NCBI GenBank assembly: GCA_002503285.1 | Contig: DARI01000021.1 | Span: 1-64,000 of the forward strand | Direction of reading: 5' to 3' | DNA from: Euryarchaeota archaeon UBA557 | GTDB lineage: Archaea > Thermoplasmatota > Poseidoniia > Poseidoniales > Thalassarchaeaceae | DNA: 64,000 nt | In this document: in pieces, positions 53,601-62,322 of the stretch | Numbering within the stretch: the stretch's first letter is position 1 | How the letters are laid out: each line of letters starts with the position of its first letter | Made by a program: the position numbers and the translations under genes | The notes under the pieces: generated by a model | Databases searched by the model: none | Seen by the model: only the letters and a program-made list of their open reading frames with translations | What the model was told of the DNA's origin: nothing

Positions 53601-55556
53601 GTCAAAACCATACCCGAAATACCTAGACCCAATGAACAGGTGATTATCGATGTTAGAATCGATAATTTAGGCTCAAGTGATGCTTATGACATAGAAGGTT
53701 TTGTAGAAATTAAAACTGATAAAGGTTGGCAGAAAGTTGCAACTAACCAGATAGCGAGAATTGTTGGCCAAGGCTCAATACAAATTTCATTTCTCCATAT
53801 TCCTAATGAGTCCGGAATACTAGAAGTAAGAATTAATGTTGGAGGAGAAATATCTGATGTGAATTGGGAAAATAATATTTTTGAAACTTACATTTTAGTG
53901 GATAAGACTACGTTGACAGGGCCTAGAAATTTAAATTTTAAGGTAGGAGAAGTCCCAATAAAAATTATCGATTTAGAGGATGGAGGGATAGTTATCACCG
54001 AAAAAGAAAATGAGCTATATTTGTATAAACTTACTGAAAGTAAGAATTTGGTTTCCTGTAATAATATATTAGAAGAAATGTGGGCAGGAGAAATAACATT
54101 TCAAGTAAATGAGGACAATATCGCACATTTGGTTTGGAGTAGACGATATTTGGATAATAATGGATATTACAAACAGACTTTGACTTACTCATCAATAGAT
54201 ACTGCATGTCAAATGACACCGATTCAAGATTTGATGCCGCCAATATTACTCTCAGACGGGAAGTATTGGGGGATTGATATCGACATGAGAGATACGGAAA
54301 TAATTATTTCAGGATATTATCAAGATATTTTTACAGGAGGTACGTTTCAAAAACAAACTGACATATTCCTATTGTATTCAGACAATCCGACATCTTCTGC
54401 AGATTGGACACTTAATTCTAAAATCATAAGTGACCTAGACATAATGACAAATTCTGCAGATAGTTTAGAAATAGAATTTGGATTTAATGAACAAATTCAC
54501 ATATTATATCAAGAAAATAGAGATGACAGTTCAGGAATAGAAAGACTGGGACTATGGTATGCCCATGGAGACTTAAATGAACCAGATTGGACGTTCAAAA
54601 AGGCAGTCGGAGACGAAGCAGGACTTGCCGAAATGGTTGTAATAATTGAGGATGAAGAAGAAAAAATAATCGCTGTTTGGAGAGAAGGTAATTTACAGGA
54701 ATCTGAAATAGTTTGCATAATTGCGGACTCCTCATTTAGGCCCATTAATAATCAAGAAAAAAGATTTCATGCAAGAGGTTTAAGAAATATCAATGCAATA
54801 GAAACAAATCGTGGAATTCAATTATATTTTGACGTAGTTGGACCTAATGGGCCTCAGATTCAATATGGCCTAATTAATTTTGAAGAAGAGTGGTTGGGAA
54901 TTTCAAATAGGCTGAATTCTGGTCAATTACATACTTCTACAAAGTCACCATCGAGTTCTGAGACACTCATACTTCACACCTCACCTAATGGTTGGCAAAT
55001 TCGATCACTAATTGATGATGATGCACGAAAAAGTAACGATATATCAGTAGTAGATTGGATTAAGATAAAATTAGGATTAGCGAATAATGACCAAGAATTT
55101 AGAATATTAGTTGTAGGAGTATCAATTACTGTACTACTTCTTTGTGCAATAATTATGGTAACTTTATCAGTACAAGGAATAAGGTGGGCCGGAGATAAGA
55201 GGAGGAAGAAATCGTCTGGTACCGTAATCTTGGAAGATGATTTAATAGAGGTCATAGATGATTCAGATATTAAAATACAGAATATTGAAATCGATTTAAT
55301 CGAATTAGTAACAGATAATAAAGATAATAAAAGTAGTATACAAAATCGTAGAGATAGAAGAAATTCTAGAACACCTACTGAAGATGAAATATCAATTTAT
55401 GAAGTCAACGTTACTGAAGATTATAATAATATTAAAAAAGATTTAAATTTAAATAAAGAAATAATTTGCTCATCATGCAATGCAAGATTTGAGGCGTCAG
55501 TTGAAGTTTCAATAATTAAATGCCCAGTCTGTGAAAAGATAATTGATTGGAGATAA
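50655..55556 (+). CDS. Giant membrane-anchored subtilase (S8) with CARDB domains and C-terminal zinc ribbon
   Basis: 1633-residue secreted protease. A signal peptide lies at ~1-25 and a prodomain at ~80-200. The S8 catalytic domain spans ~215-575 with Asp230 (ILDTGVD), His290 (GHGTHVAG), oxyanion Asn405 and Ser502 (GTSMSTP). After a Gly/Pro linker come beta-rich domains, two CARDB-like adhesion domains (NTFLEIRGTIRNTG and NEQVIIDVRIDNLG regions), and a long sialidase-like or propeller segment (~1100-1470). A membrane helix (~1483-1507) anchors it. The cytoplasmic tail has acidic runs and ends in a zinc ribbon, CSSC and CPVC, then IDWR (~1604-1633). It probably digests external proteins at the cell surface. 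Confidence 0.92.
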   Translation: MRISITPIFIVILMLVFDLSAGVGGQIYGLTQESNSLDENKGIYKFPLMCGEDICEDKNRLPINTPIDAGVPTQDYGWWLEYWLDFDDNGMDDRLQRIIAGESESESKTSIIGADGKLTVAIIIHYAWHPGNSDIENIKTVLSKHGWNEEDSWFMPMTILDNIVLDHVPVSALVDLWMIEEVVLIEQQNVIIPYLDKASKGSKIRSSNLYGETMRELGYDGSDIVIAILDTGVDNEHFSLDDFSDTNNDNSNDPNDLNDPKWVAGCDATSFSGNTCSSAGDEDPDDGDGHGTHVAGIALGTGDSDRTNQGYAPGAYLVDVKVMTDAGGTNSQSILQGIQWATTNVDTDWGNNKSSNGIDIMSMSFGSSSNPVGEDDAGDSGTSAEATAVNQAAEAGIVCIAAIGNDGQRRVTSVGAADSAITVGAIDDQNTIDRQDDDIASYSNSGPREADDDDDIKDELKPWVVAPGSGITSAENAQSSSIIPGSENNRADDEYTSKDGTSMSTPAVAGLVAIMLQVGIQEGLIEEKSSENTEIIKDYLMKYSEKRSSATQTIDGYSWNNEYGFGIIDGKEILKGMFGDSTGGSDPEDPGTGNETAPPPGSGNWVEIESPENGECQYDQDELVCKNWVIEGETYRIRGNIDQGEGNGSIDKVLVQITYKFKPSDDQPAKEEILIGWHTPELTLTGQSITNWTTTAEIPEFTDDEIDATQLFVRVAAKNEFEQWSNITKNNYGIGHIDFSLESPSGQNEISGIVDVMGKWESVDGCTVQWRLGTDEWEDAIIKLNGNGYTYTVIENGKNVEKTGMIENSGVWSFDWDTNKIEDGTHRMSVRSISGNGVISEEIRQQITIDNIPPSPDLMFRSSALSIEEYGIPVTDVYVNTFLEIRGTIRNTGDMAAYDVGIILEEEGARRDEYVIPQINSGEIIDLVLYWNPAISGDRDIEIIIDPINTVEESDETNNKLSNNFFIVPRPNGVDLAIRENAVKTIPEIPRPNEQVIIDVRIDNLGSSDAYDIEGFVEIKTDKGWQKVATNQIARIVGQGSIQISFLHIPNESGILEVRINVGGEISDVNWENNIFETYILVDKTTLTGPRNLNFKVGEVPIKIIDLEDGGIVITEKENELYLYKLTESKNLVSCNNILEEMWAGEITFQVNEDNIAHLVWSRRYLDNNGYYKQTLTYSSIDTACQMTPIQDLMPPILLSDGKYWGIDIDMRDTEIIISGYYQDIFTGGTFQKQTDIFLLYSDNPTSSADWTLNSKIISDLDIMTNSADSLEIEFGFNEQIHILYQENRDDSSGIERLGLWYAHGDLNEPDWTFKKAVGDEAGLAEMVVIIEDEEEKIIAVWREGNLQESEIVCIIADSSFRPINNQEKRFHARGLRNINAIETNRGIQLYFDVVGPNGPQIQYGLINFEEEWLGISNRLNSGQLHTSTKSPSSSETLILHTSPNGWQIRSLIDDDARKSNDISVVDWIKIKLGLANNDQEFRILVVGVSITVLLLCAIIMVTLSVQGIRWAGDKRRKKSSGTVILEDDLIEVIDDSDIKIQNIEIDLIELVTDNKDNKSSIQNRRDRRNSRTPTEDEISIYEVNVTEDYNNIKKDLNLNKEIICSSCNARFEASVEVSIIKCPVCEKIIDWR

Positions 55557-55564
55557 ATAGAAAT

Positions 55565-56059
55565 TTAAACAAATGTGACTCCACCGTGCTTCAATACAAA
55601 TTCTTTTTGCAATTCATCAAACCATTCCAACATAGATTTAGAAAACCGAATTGACATTATTTCAGGATCAATCAATAAATCATCTTGTATCCCTTGAAGA
55701 GTACCTGGAGCGGCCCCACAGGATATGCATGCTCCATCTAAATTCAAGATTAATGACAGAGATTTTTCTCCATTGTTTAATTTTTCAATCGAAGAATTTT
55801 CAACAATTAACCCCCCTCCATGGCCATCCAGAGCCGCCCTCACAGGTCCTAATCGTGCCATCAAAGCTGGAATTAAATCATCATCTGAATCATAATGTAG
55901 ATCTAATAATGATAAATTTTGCAACCTCAATAATTCTTGAGGTTCATGCATTTGATTCAAGCGCTTTTCTGCCTCTATTTTCATAGTATCTTCTATTTGT
56001 ATACGATACGAATCTGCTAAATTATTCACCTTAGAATCATCCGCGCCAGGTAGTTTCAT
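55565..56059 (-). CDS. nfu: NifU C-terminal-domain Fe-S carrier (Nfu)
   Basis: 164-residue protein. A helical N-terminal region of ~70 residues is followed by the Nfu domain with VRAALDGHGGGLIVEN and the cluster-binding GACISCGAAPGTLQ (CxxC), then an ordered C-terminal helix. Nfu carries 4Fe-4S clusters from the assembly scaffold to target proteins. It is divergent from sufCBD across 80 bases, and the shared region holds a palindrome that may regulate both genes. The N-terminal helix region is not recognised. Confidence 0.9.
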   Translation of the reverse strand: MKLPGADDSKVNNLADSYRIQIEDTMKIEAEKRLNQMHEPQELLRLQNLSLLDLHYDSDDDLIPALMARLGPVRAALDGHGGGLIVENSSIEKLNNGEKSLSLILNLDGACISCGAAPGTLQGIQDDLLIDPEIMSIRFSKSMLEWFDELQKEFVLKHGGVTFV

Positions 56060-56083
56060 GTTGCATCGGAAATAATACTATAA

Positions 56084-56101
56084 TTTTAGGGTGACCTAAA
56101 A
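56084..56101. promoter_or_regulatory. Palindromic operator between nfu and sufCBD
   Basis: Perfect inverted repeat TTTTAGG-GTGA-CCTAAAA, centred in the 80-base intergenic region. It lies just downstream of an AT-rich box (ACTATAATT, about 56078-56086) that could be the TATA for sufC; read in reverse, the same box could serve nfu. The half-sites TTAGG/CCTAA resemble those bound by DtxR/IdeR-type iron regulators. The regulator and mode of action are inferred, not shown. Confidence 0.5.
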
Positions 56102-56139
56102 AGAGAGATGTTCAAAAGAGAGTATATGCACCACTCACT

Positions 56140-56916
56140 ATGGAGTCAAAGACACCCCTTCTTGAAATTGTAAATCTTCATGCTGGAATTGAGGATAATA
56201 AAATTTTAAATGGCATCAATATTGAAATTGGACCAGGGGAGATACATGCCATAATGGGACGTAATGGCAGTGGGAAAACAACTACTGCAAATATCATCAT
56301 GGGGCATCCTGATTTTGATATTGAAGAAGGCAAAATTAATTTAAATGGAATTAATCTACTTGAACTAGAACCATGGGAAAGGGCTAAGAATGGAGTTTTC
56401 TTATCCTTCCAGTATCCTCAAGCAGTACCGGGATTACAAGTTGGTAATTTCCTTAAAAAATCTGTAGCTAGTATCCGAGGTGCAGATGCTGCGAAAGGAG
56501 TAAATTTTAGAGGATTATTAAAAGACTCCATGAAAGAATTAAATATGCCATCTTCATTTTTATCTAGATATGTTAATGATGGCTTCAGTGGAGGAGAAAA
56601 GAAGCGTTTTGAAATACTACAAATGATGCTTTTACAACCAAAATTAGCCATTCTTGATGAAACAGATAGTGGCCTTGACATAGATGGCATCAAGACAGTT
56701 GCAACAGGAATTAATTCCGCAATAAGAGGTACAGATTCAGGTGCATTGATTATAACACATTATTCAAGAATCTTAGATCACGTAAAGCCAGATAAGATTC
56801 ACGTACTAATAGATGGAAAAATAGTAGCAACAGGCGACGCGAGTTTAGCAAACGATTTAGAAGAAAATGGCTATGACTGGCTAGAAAATAAAATTAAATC
56901 TGAAGGAGAGGTATGA
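56140..56916 (+). CDS. sufC: Fe-S assembly ATPase SufC
   Basis: 258-residue ABC-type ATPase of the SufBCD scaffold. It has Walker A GRNGSGKTTT, the Q-loop LSFQYPQAVPGLQVG, signature FSGGEKKRFEILQM, Walker B LAILDETDSGLDIDG and the HYSRI switch. SufC drives conformational change in SufBD during cluster assembly and does not move a transported substrate. The ATG at 56140 is well preceded by AT-rich promoter DNA. sufB starts three bases after the stop. Confidence 0.97.
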   Translation: MESKTPLLEIVNLHAGIEDNKILNGINIEIGPGEIHAIMGRNGSGKTTTANIIMGHPDFDIEEGKINLNGINLLELEPWERAKNGVFLSFQYPQAVPGLQVGNFLKKSVASIRGADAAKGVNFRGLLKDSMKELNMPSSFLSRYVNDGFSGGEKKRFEILQMMLLQPKLAILDETDSGLDIDGIKTVATGINSAIRGTDSGALIITHYSRILDHVKPDKIHVLIDGKIVATGDASLANDLEENGYDWLENKIKSEGEV

Positions 56917-56919
56917 ATT

Positions 56920-58332
56920 ATGGAATCATCGCAAGAAGCAAGAGAAGTAATTGGAGATTATAAGGCAGGATGGCATGATTCTGAGAATTCAACCATAAGG
57001 TTTGATGCTGGACTCTCGGAACAAGTCGTTAGAGATATTTCAGAGATAAAAAATGAACCAAATTGGATGACAGAAATTAGAGTAAAGGCGTACAAACATT
57101 TTGTAGATAGGCCTATGCCTACATGGGGCAATATGGGTATGTTAAAAAATATTGATTTCGAAAAAGTATGCTATTATTTACGTTCTTCAAAGGCTACAGA
57201 GAATGATTGGGATGAAGTTCCAGAAGAAATAAGAAATACATTTGATAAGCTTGGAATACCAGATGCTGAACAAAAATGGCTATCAGGAGTAACAGCGCAA
57301 TACGAATCAGAGGCAGTATATCACAGCATAAGAGATGATTTAGTAGCTCAAGGAGTTATTTTTCTAGATATGGATAGCGGATTGAGAGAATACCCTGATT
57401 TAGTAAAGAAATGGTTTTGTTCAGTGGTACCATACTCTGACAATAAGTTTTCAGCCCTAAATACTGCAGTTTGGTCAGGTGGATCATTCATATATGTCCC
57501 AAAAGGAGTTCATGTCGAGATGCCGGTTCAAGCATATTTTAGAATCAACGCTAAAAATATTGGACAGTTTGAAAGAACATTAATTATTGCCGATGAAGGA
57601 AGTAGTATCCATTACGTCGAAGGGTGTACTGCCCCTACTTATTCCACTGATTCATTGCATTCAGCAGTCGTCGAATTGATAGCACTGCCTGGCTCACACA
57701 TACGCTATTCGACAGTTCAGAATTGGAGTGCAAATGTTTACAATTTAGTTACAAAAAGAGGTATTGCACATGAAAATTCTAAAATAGAATGGGTGGACGG
57801 AAATATTGGCAGTAAATTAACAATGAAATACCCTTCAGTGATATTAAAAGGTGAAGGATCTCATGCAGAAGTAATTTCAGTAGCATATTCAGGAAAGGGT
57901 CAGCACCAAGATGCAGGGGCAAAAATCCATCATTTGGCATCCAATACAACCAGTAAGATATTATCGAAGAGCATTAGTAAAGATGGAGGCAGAGGAACAT
58001 ATAGAGGAATGGTTACTGTTTCGTCAAAGGCTGAGAATTGTAAACTTAATGTTGTTTGTGATGCACTTATTCTAGATGAAAAAAGCAGATCTGATACATA
58101 TCCTACAATGGAAGTTTCAAATTCTACTGCAAAGTGCGAACACGAAGCAAGTGTATCGAAAGTTAGTGATGATCAGTTATTTTATCTCATGAGTCGCGGC
58201 CATACTGAAGAAGAAGCATTGGCCTTAATCGTAAATGGATTCTTTGAGCCGTTTACTAGAGAATTACCAATGGAATATGCCGTTGAATTGAATAAATTAA
58301 TGGCGCTTGAGATGGAAGGAAGTATTGGTTAA
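56920..58332 (+). CDS. sufB: Fe-S scaffold protein SufB
   Basis: 470-residue SufB, the main scaffold subunit. Conserved segments are PKGVHVEMPVQAYFRIN, YVEGCTAPTYSTDSLHSAVVE, the QNWSANVYNLVTKRG and KMLS-type sheets, and the C-terminal CEHEASVSKVSDDQLFYL. A cysteine ligand is likely in the GCTAP segment or C-terminal CEH region. A GGAG at 56905-56908 lies 11 bases before the ATG. It receives sulfur from the SufS/SufE pair encoded at 11.7-13.4 kb. Confidence 0.97.
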   Translation: MESSQEAREVIGDYKAGWHDSENSTIRFDAGLSEQVVRDISEIKNEPNWMTEIRVKAYKHFVDRPMPTWGNMGMLKNIDFEKVCYYLRSSKATENDWDEVPEEIRNTFDKLGIPDAEQKWLSGVTAQYESEAVYHSIRDDLVAQGVIFLDMDSGLREYPDLVKKWFCSVVPYSDNKFSALNTAVWSGGSFIYVPKGVHVEMPVQAYFRINAKNIGQFERTLIIADEGSSIHYVEGCTAPTYSTDSLHSAVVELIALPGSHIRYSTVQNWSANVYNLVTKRGIAHENSKIEWVDGNIGSKLTMKYPSVILKGEGSHAEVISVAYSGKGQHQDAGAKIHHLASNTTSKILSKSISKDGGRGTYRGMVTVSSKAENCKLNVVCDALILDEKSRSDTYPTMEVSNSTAKCEHEASVSKVSDDQLFYLMSRGHTEEEALALIVNGFFEPFTRELPMEYAVELNKLMALEMEGSIG

Positions 58333-58343
58333 TTGGTGTTAAC

Positions 58344-59456
58344 ATGAATACCATCAATAAATATATTGAAGTTTCTGAACTTCCTCATAGGGCAGACCAT
58401 CTTTGGAGATATACTCCGTGGAAGAAAGTTCATCCAACTGGAAAAGTCAAAGATGTACCGAAAGAAGTTAAAGGACCAAAAATAAGGCTACTGAATCTTA
58501 GTGGGACGGAATCTCCTCCTGGGATAGAGTTAATTCGTGGCGTAGGAGAAGATATTAGGCTACCTGAGTCAGATGATGTCTCTACCAATTTCATTAAATC
58601 CATTTCTGAAGATTCCAAGTGGATATTAAAGACTGAATCAAAATTTAATTCAAATGAACCAATATTAATAGAAATTGATGCTGTAGATGAAATTAATGGA
58701 ATTCAGCTTACCCTAGATATTGGAGATAGATGTGAATTTGAAATTGTTACCATAATTAAGGGCAGTACAAATTGGATGGGTTTACTGAGAACTGGAAGAA
58801 TTGGTAATGGATCCAATATTAATGACATAACCGTAGGGCTTCAAGAAAGAGGCACATTGTTGAGAGTAGACGCCATTTCATTAGGTAGGGATGCGGAATT
58901 TAGGACGGGAACAGTGTCATCTGGATCGGAAAGAACAAAGGCAGATTTAAGATATAGAATGGGAGAAATTGGAAGTAATTTAAGGGTAATTGGATCAATA
59001 TTATCAAGAGATTCGATGCATTTAGATCACCATATAGAAATTCAGCATGATGCTCCGCAGACATTTAGTAGGCTTAGTTGGAATGCTGCTTGTGGAGGTA
59101 AGAGTAAAACAATAGGTACTGGGATGTTGAAGGTGGCAAACGGATCCAAAGGTGCTGATGCATCTCAAAACTTTCATAATTTATTACTATCAAAAGACGC
59201 TGAGGCAGATGGAATACCGGAATTAGAGGTTTTAGAAAATGAGGTTGTTGGTTGTGGCCATGGAATAGCTAATGGCCCAATAGATGAAAATCAATTATTT
59301 TATCTTCACGCCCGTGGTTTTTCACCAATGGATGCTAAATCTGCATTAATAGCCGCTTTTCTTAATTCAACATTATCTAAAATGGGAAGTATGAAAGTCC
59401 ATGATTGGTTAAGTAAAATGTTGTATTCTGAATTAAAAAATATGAATGCCGAGTGA
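58344..59456 (+). CDS. sufD: Fe-S scaffold protein SufD
   Basis: 370-residue SufD paralogue of SufB that completes the SufBCD complex. It has the beta-helix core with RDAEFRTGTVSSGSERTKADLRY-like strands, DHHIEIQHDAPQTFSRL, and the C-terminal CGHGIANGPIDENQLFYL with the His/Cys pair. The N-terminal half is divergent. It begins 11 bases after sufB. Its stop overlaps an upstream start of the next gene. Confidence 0.95.
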   Translation: MNTINKYIEVSELPHRADHLWRYTPWKKVHPTGKVKDVPKEVKGPKIRLLNLSGTESPPGIELIRGVGEDIRLPESDDVSTNFIKSISEDSKWILKTESKFNSNEPILIEIDAVDEINGIQLTLDIGDRCEFEIVTIIKGSTNWMGLLRTGRIGNGSNINDITVGLQERGTLLRVDAISLGRDAEFRTGTVSSGSERTKADLRYRMGEIGSNLRVIGSILSRDSMHLDHHIEIQHDAPQTFSRLSWNAACGGKSKTIGTGMLKVANGSKGADASQNFHNLLLSKDAEADGIPELEVLENEVVGCGHGIANGPIDENQLFYLHARGFSPMDAKSALIAAFLNSTLSKMGSMKVHDWLSKMLYSELKNMNAE

Positions 59457-59466
59457 GTGTGGCAAT

Positions 59467-60213
59467 ATGCAAACTTCTAGAAATGGTTTGTTAAATAGAA
59501 AAGCTGAAAAAAAGATTTCTAAAATTTTAATGTTAATTATTAGTTCTTATGTTTTTTTGAGTTTCTTAGCACCTGCATTAATCGACAGGGGAGAAGTTCC
59601 TGAGCTATCAGGTCGCGCTAATGCTTTTGATTATGCATATGAAAGTAGTTGGGGCAATTTAGATCATGGAGAATATGCTGAAATAGGGCATGATCAATCC
59701 AAACATGGAGGGACATTTGCATGGATGGAATTAAACCCAATATTTGCATTAACCTATGCAATAGGAGATCTCAATTGCCATCAGAAACATGAACGATCAT
59801 GGAAAATTAATGATAATCAAATGCCCATCTGCGTTAGAGATGTTGGCATATTATTTGGAATGATATTAGGTGCTTTGGTATTTATGCTTAAAGGTTTTAA
59901 CAGATGGACACTTAGAGATACTTTTCTAACAATTATTCCAGACAAATACTTAGATGGGATTTATGTAAAAGATAATCGTATTTATGCCATGATTGGAATA
60001 ATTTTTGCTTCAGTTATTCCAATAGGGATAGATGGTTTTGTACAATTATTGACTAAATATGAATCGAATAATTCAATAAGACTCATCACAGGAATAATTG
60101 CAGGATTTGCCCTTGGATGGTTGATATGCTCAATGATTGCAGCCAAGCCCAGCAGTTTCGATAGTTCGGAAGATGTCATTTTACCAGCAAAATCTACTTT
60201 GAGAATAAAATAA
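59467..60213 (+). CDS. DUF2085-like membrane protein
   Basis: 248-residue membrane protein from ATG 59467 (an earlier ATG at 59446 overlaps sufD). It has helices near residues 18-36, 120-140, 178-198 and 210-235. CHQKHERSWKI with a later CVRD, and GIDGFVQLLTKYESNNSIRLITG in the last third, match the DUF2085 pattern of a Cys/His site and a DG.Q....S.N..R..TG core. Family function is unknown. It sits directly after sufD but may just be a read-through neighbour. It converges with the thymidylate kinase gene. Confidence 0.72.
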   Translation: MQTSRNGLLNRKAEKKISKILMLIISSYVFLSFLAPALIDRGEVPELSGRANAFDYAYESSWGNLDHGEYAEIGHDQSKHGGTFAWMELNPIFALTYAIGDLNCHQKHERSWKINDNQMPICVRDVGILFGMILGALVFMLKGFNRWTLRDTFLTIIPDKYLDGIYVKDNRIYAMIGIIFASVIPIGIDGFVQLLTKYESNNSIRLITGIIAGFALGWLICSMIAAKPSSFDSSEDVILPAKSTLRIK

Positions 60214-60214
60214 A

Positions 60215-61567
60215 TTAATTTCCCTTCCACCAATTGACAAGTTCTTGTTTTGATAATATTTCTTTAAATTTGAGATTTCCTGGGCCGATTGCATTAATTC
60301 TATCAATAACATATTCAAACAGTATATCATTATCTTTGATTTGTATTAAATCGGACATACAATCAATTAATGAGGATTGAGTATTTTCTCTTTGCCACTT
60401 ATTTATTTCACTTCTAATTGGCCAAATGACCAATATTAATCTACCAAAATCAAAATAATCATTTTTTAATTGAGAAGTGGATTTTTCTTTAGATAATAAT
60501 GCTGAATTCTGAAAAATCCAAGATGATTCGTCACAAAGGAAGCGAATCATTTTTCTTGTGTGGCTAGCAGATACATTACGAATTGGACCCATGGAACTTC
60601 TTATTCCAGATATATCTGTAGGATTTAGTAACGACAAAGTTCCACAAATAGAGGATATTGAATGGTTCAAAATATTCTTTGGTGATGGATTTTTAGGATC
60701 TTCGATTAATTTAGATAAAATTGAATTATGTTCATTTTGAATGCTATTAAGAATTTCCCAGGGTATCTTATTTCCTAACCAGTTTTTATCATCACGTAGG
60801 GGGCTTAATCCAATTCCTTCAAGAATCGCCTGACCCTCCATTGAATCAACTAAATTTTTTAAACAGTATAAATCCACATTATGCATATTTACATTAATTG
60901 GATTGGGTTTGGAATGAATAAAACTTTTTACAACTAAAGATAATTGTTTACGGAACTCTGAAACCGAACTTTCATTCAATATTGGACCTATCAATGCACC
61001 CATATCAAATGGCACAGGCATCTCCATATTCCCTGAGAGAAGTTTTTGATATCCGGACCTTATTTTTGTTTGTAGTTCTGAAGTTTCAAAATATTCACTT
61101 TTATCCGATAAATTTCTAAGTGTACCACTTTCTATCCTTTTAAGGGCTACTTTTGGATCACAATCAACCCAAATACATAGATCCGGTATAAGTGCTGCAG
61201 AATTAATTTGGGCTACTTTGTCCACTCCTAATTTACCGACTATTCCTTGATAAACAATTGATGAATGAACATTTCTTTCACTTACGACTGCTCTGCCTTC
61301 TTGTAAACGTGGTAAAATCCATGAGTGAGAATGGTCAATCCTATCTGCTGCAAACAACCCAGCTTCTTCTTCCGGTGTGAGTTTTTTTCGTTTTACTGCA
61401 TCAATTGCTAGGCGCCCCAAAGGATGATCACGTCTTGGCTCCCCAGTAATTTCAACTGAAGTGAATGTAAATTCCTTTTCTAATATTTCAGCTACAATCT
61501 TAGTGGCTAAGCCTTTTCCACTTCCATCTCCACCTTCTACTGTGATCAAATACATATAAATCCTCAT
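60215..61567 (-). CDS. tmk: Thymidylate kinase with a long unrecognised C-terminal domain
   Basis: 450-residue protein. Residues ~1-215 are a thymidylate kinase that makes dTDP from dTMP. They have P-loop EGGDGSGKG (11-19), TGEPRRDHPLG, ERNVHSSIVYQG in place of the usual DR motif, and DLCIWVDCDPKVALKRI. The remaining ~235 residues are mostly helical and match no domain I know; they start after the kinase core near SVSEFRKQL and end VNWWKGN. Normal Tmk proteins are ~200-215 residues. The ATG at 61567 overlaps the previous gene's TGA (ATGA), so the operon is translationally coupled; M5 at 61555 is an alternative. Confidence 0.88.
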   Translation of the reverse strand: MRIYMYLITVEGGDGSGKGLATKIVAEILEKEFTFTSVEITGEPRRDHPLGRLAIDAVKRKKLTPEEEAGLFAADRIDHSHSWILPRLQEGRAVVSERNVHSSIVYQGIVGKLGVDKVAQINSAALIPDLCIWVDCDPKVALKRIESGTLRNLSDKSEYFETSELQTKIRSGYQKLLSGNMEMPVPFDMGALIGPILNESSVSEFRKQLSLVVKSFIHSKPNPINVNMHNVDLYCLKNLVDSMEGQAILEGIGLSPLRDDKNWLGNKIPWEILNSIQNEHNSILSKLIEDPKNPSPKNILNHSISSICGTLSLLNPTDISGIRSSMGPIRNVSASHTRKMIRFLCDESSWIFQNSALLSKEKSTSQLKNDYFDFGRLILVIWPIRSEINKWQRENTQSSLIDCMSDLIQIKDNDILFEYVIDRINAIGPGNLKFKEILSKQELVNWWKGN

Positions 61568-62322
61568 TCATCATAAGTATTGTTAGATTTGAATTGTGAC
61601 TTAGTTATACTAGTTATCCCCATTCCAATTAGTATCATTAATGGTCCAATGAAAAGTCCACCACGGCTCCATAATCCAATAAAAGAAAGCCACCATGCTT
61701 TTCTATAACTATTACTATTTAGAACTTCTAGTCCGCCTGCAATTCCCGATATACCAGATAATAATGTAAAAATTGCAATAATTGTAGCAAGATATGCTGA
61801 ATCACTTAATTGACTATCTCCGGTCCAATCTATTTCATTTATTTTTGATTCATCACCAGGAGTCATAGTAATTGGTATCTGAGCATGATCGCCGGGGATA
61901 AGAAGTATCTTAACCGAAATATTATCTGGAAATGTAGCATAAATTATTGATGATTTACGTGATAATTCAGTAAAAGTGAATCTACCACTTGAATCAGTAT
62001 ATGTTTCCTTACCAGTTGCAGTTCCATCATCATTCAAAAGAGTAATTTTTACTCCTTCCAATGGTTCCCCGCCTGTATTATTATCAATTAATGCAGTATT
62101 TACAATTCCTGCTATATCTGCATAATTATCATCTCCTTCCAATGAACCAGATAATATTTCAGTAGGGTTTGCTGAAATAGTTAGGATTCCAAGTATTACT
62201 CCCATTACCCCTCCGATAATTATCAGAATAGCTCCCGCAATCCTTGTTGCTGAATCATGAGATAAGTCAGATAACCAAATTTCTATACCTGATAAATTAT
62301 CAAAATCTTCGCCTTCACTCAA
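61564..62322 (-). CDS. Membrane protein with carboxypeptidase-regulatory-like domain
   Basis: 252-residue membrane protein. Helix 1 is at ~27-48. Then comes an external beta-sandwich (about 75-155) of the carboxypeptidase regulatory type, with GEPLEGVKITLLNDDGTATGKE followed by TDSSGRFTFTEL and an N-linked-type site. Two further helices (~175-197, 215-238) follow, with a Lys/Asn-rich end. It starts at a TTG that overlaps the stop of the upstream gene (TTGA) and its own stop overlaps tmk (ATGA). Function is unknown; the beta domain may bind a ligand. Confidence 0.65.
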   Translation of the reverse strand: MSEGEDFDNLSGIEIWLSDLSHDSATRIAGAILIIIGGVMGVILGILTISANPTEILSGSLEGDDNYADIAGIVNTALIDNNTGGEPLEGVKITLLNDDGTATGKETYTDSSGRFTFTELSRKSSIIYATFPDNISVKILLIPGDHAQIPITMTPGDESKINEIDWTGDSQLSDSAYLATIIAIFTLLSGISGIAGGLEVLNSNSYRKAWWLSFIGLWSRGGLFIGPLMILIGMGITSITKSQFKSNNTYDE

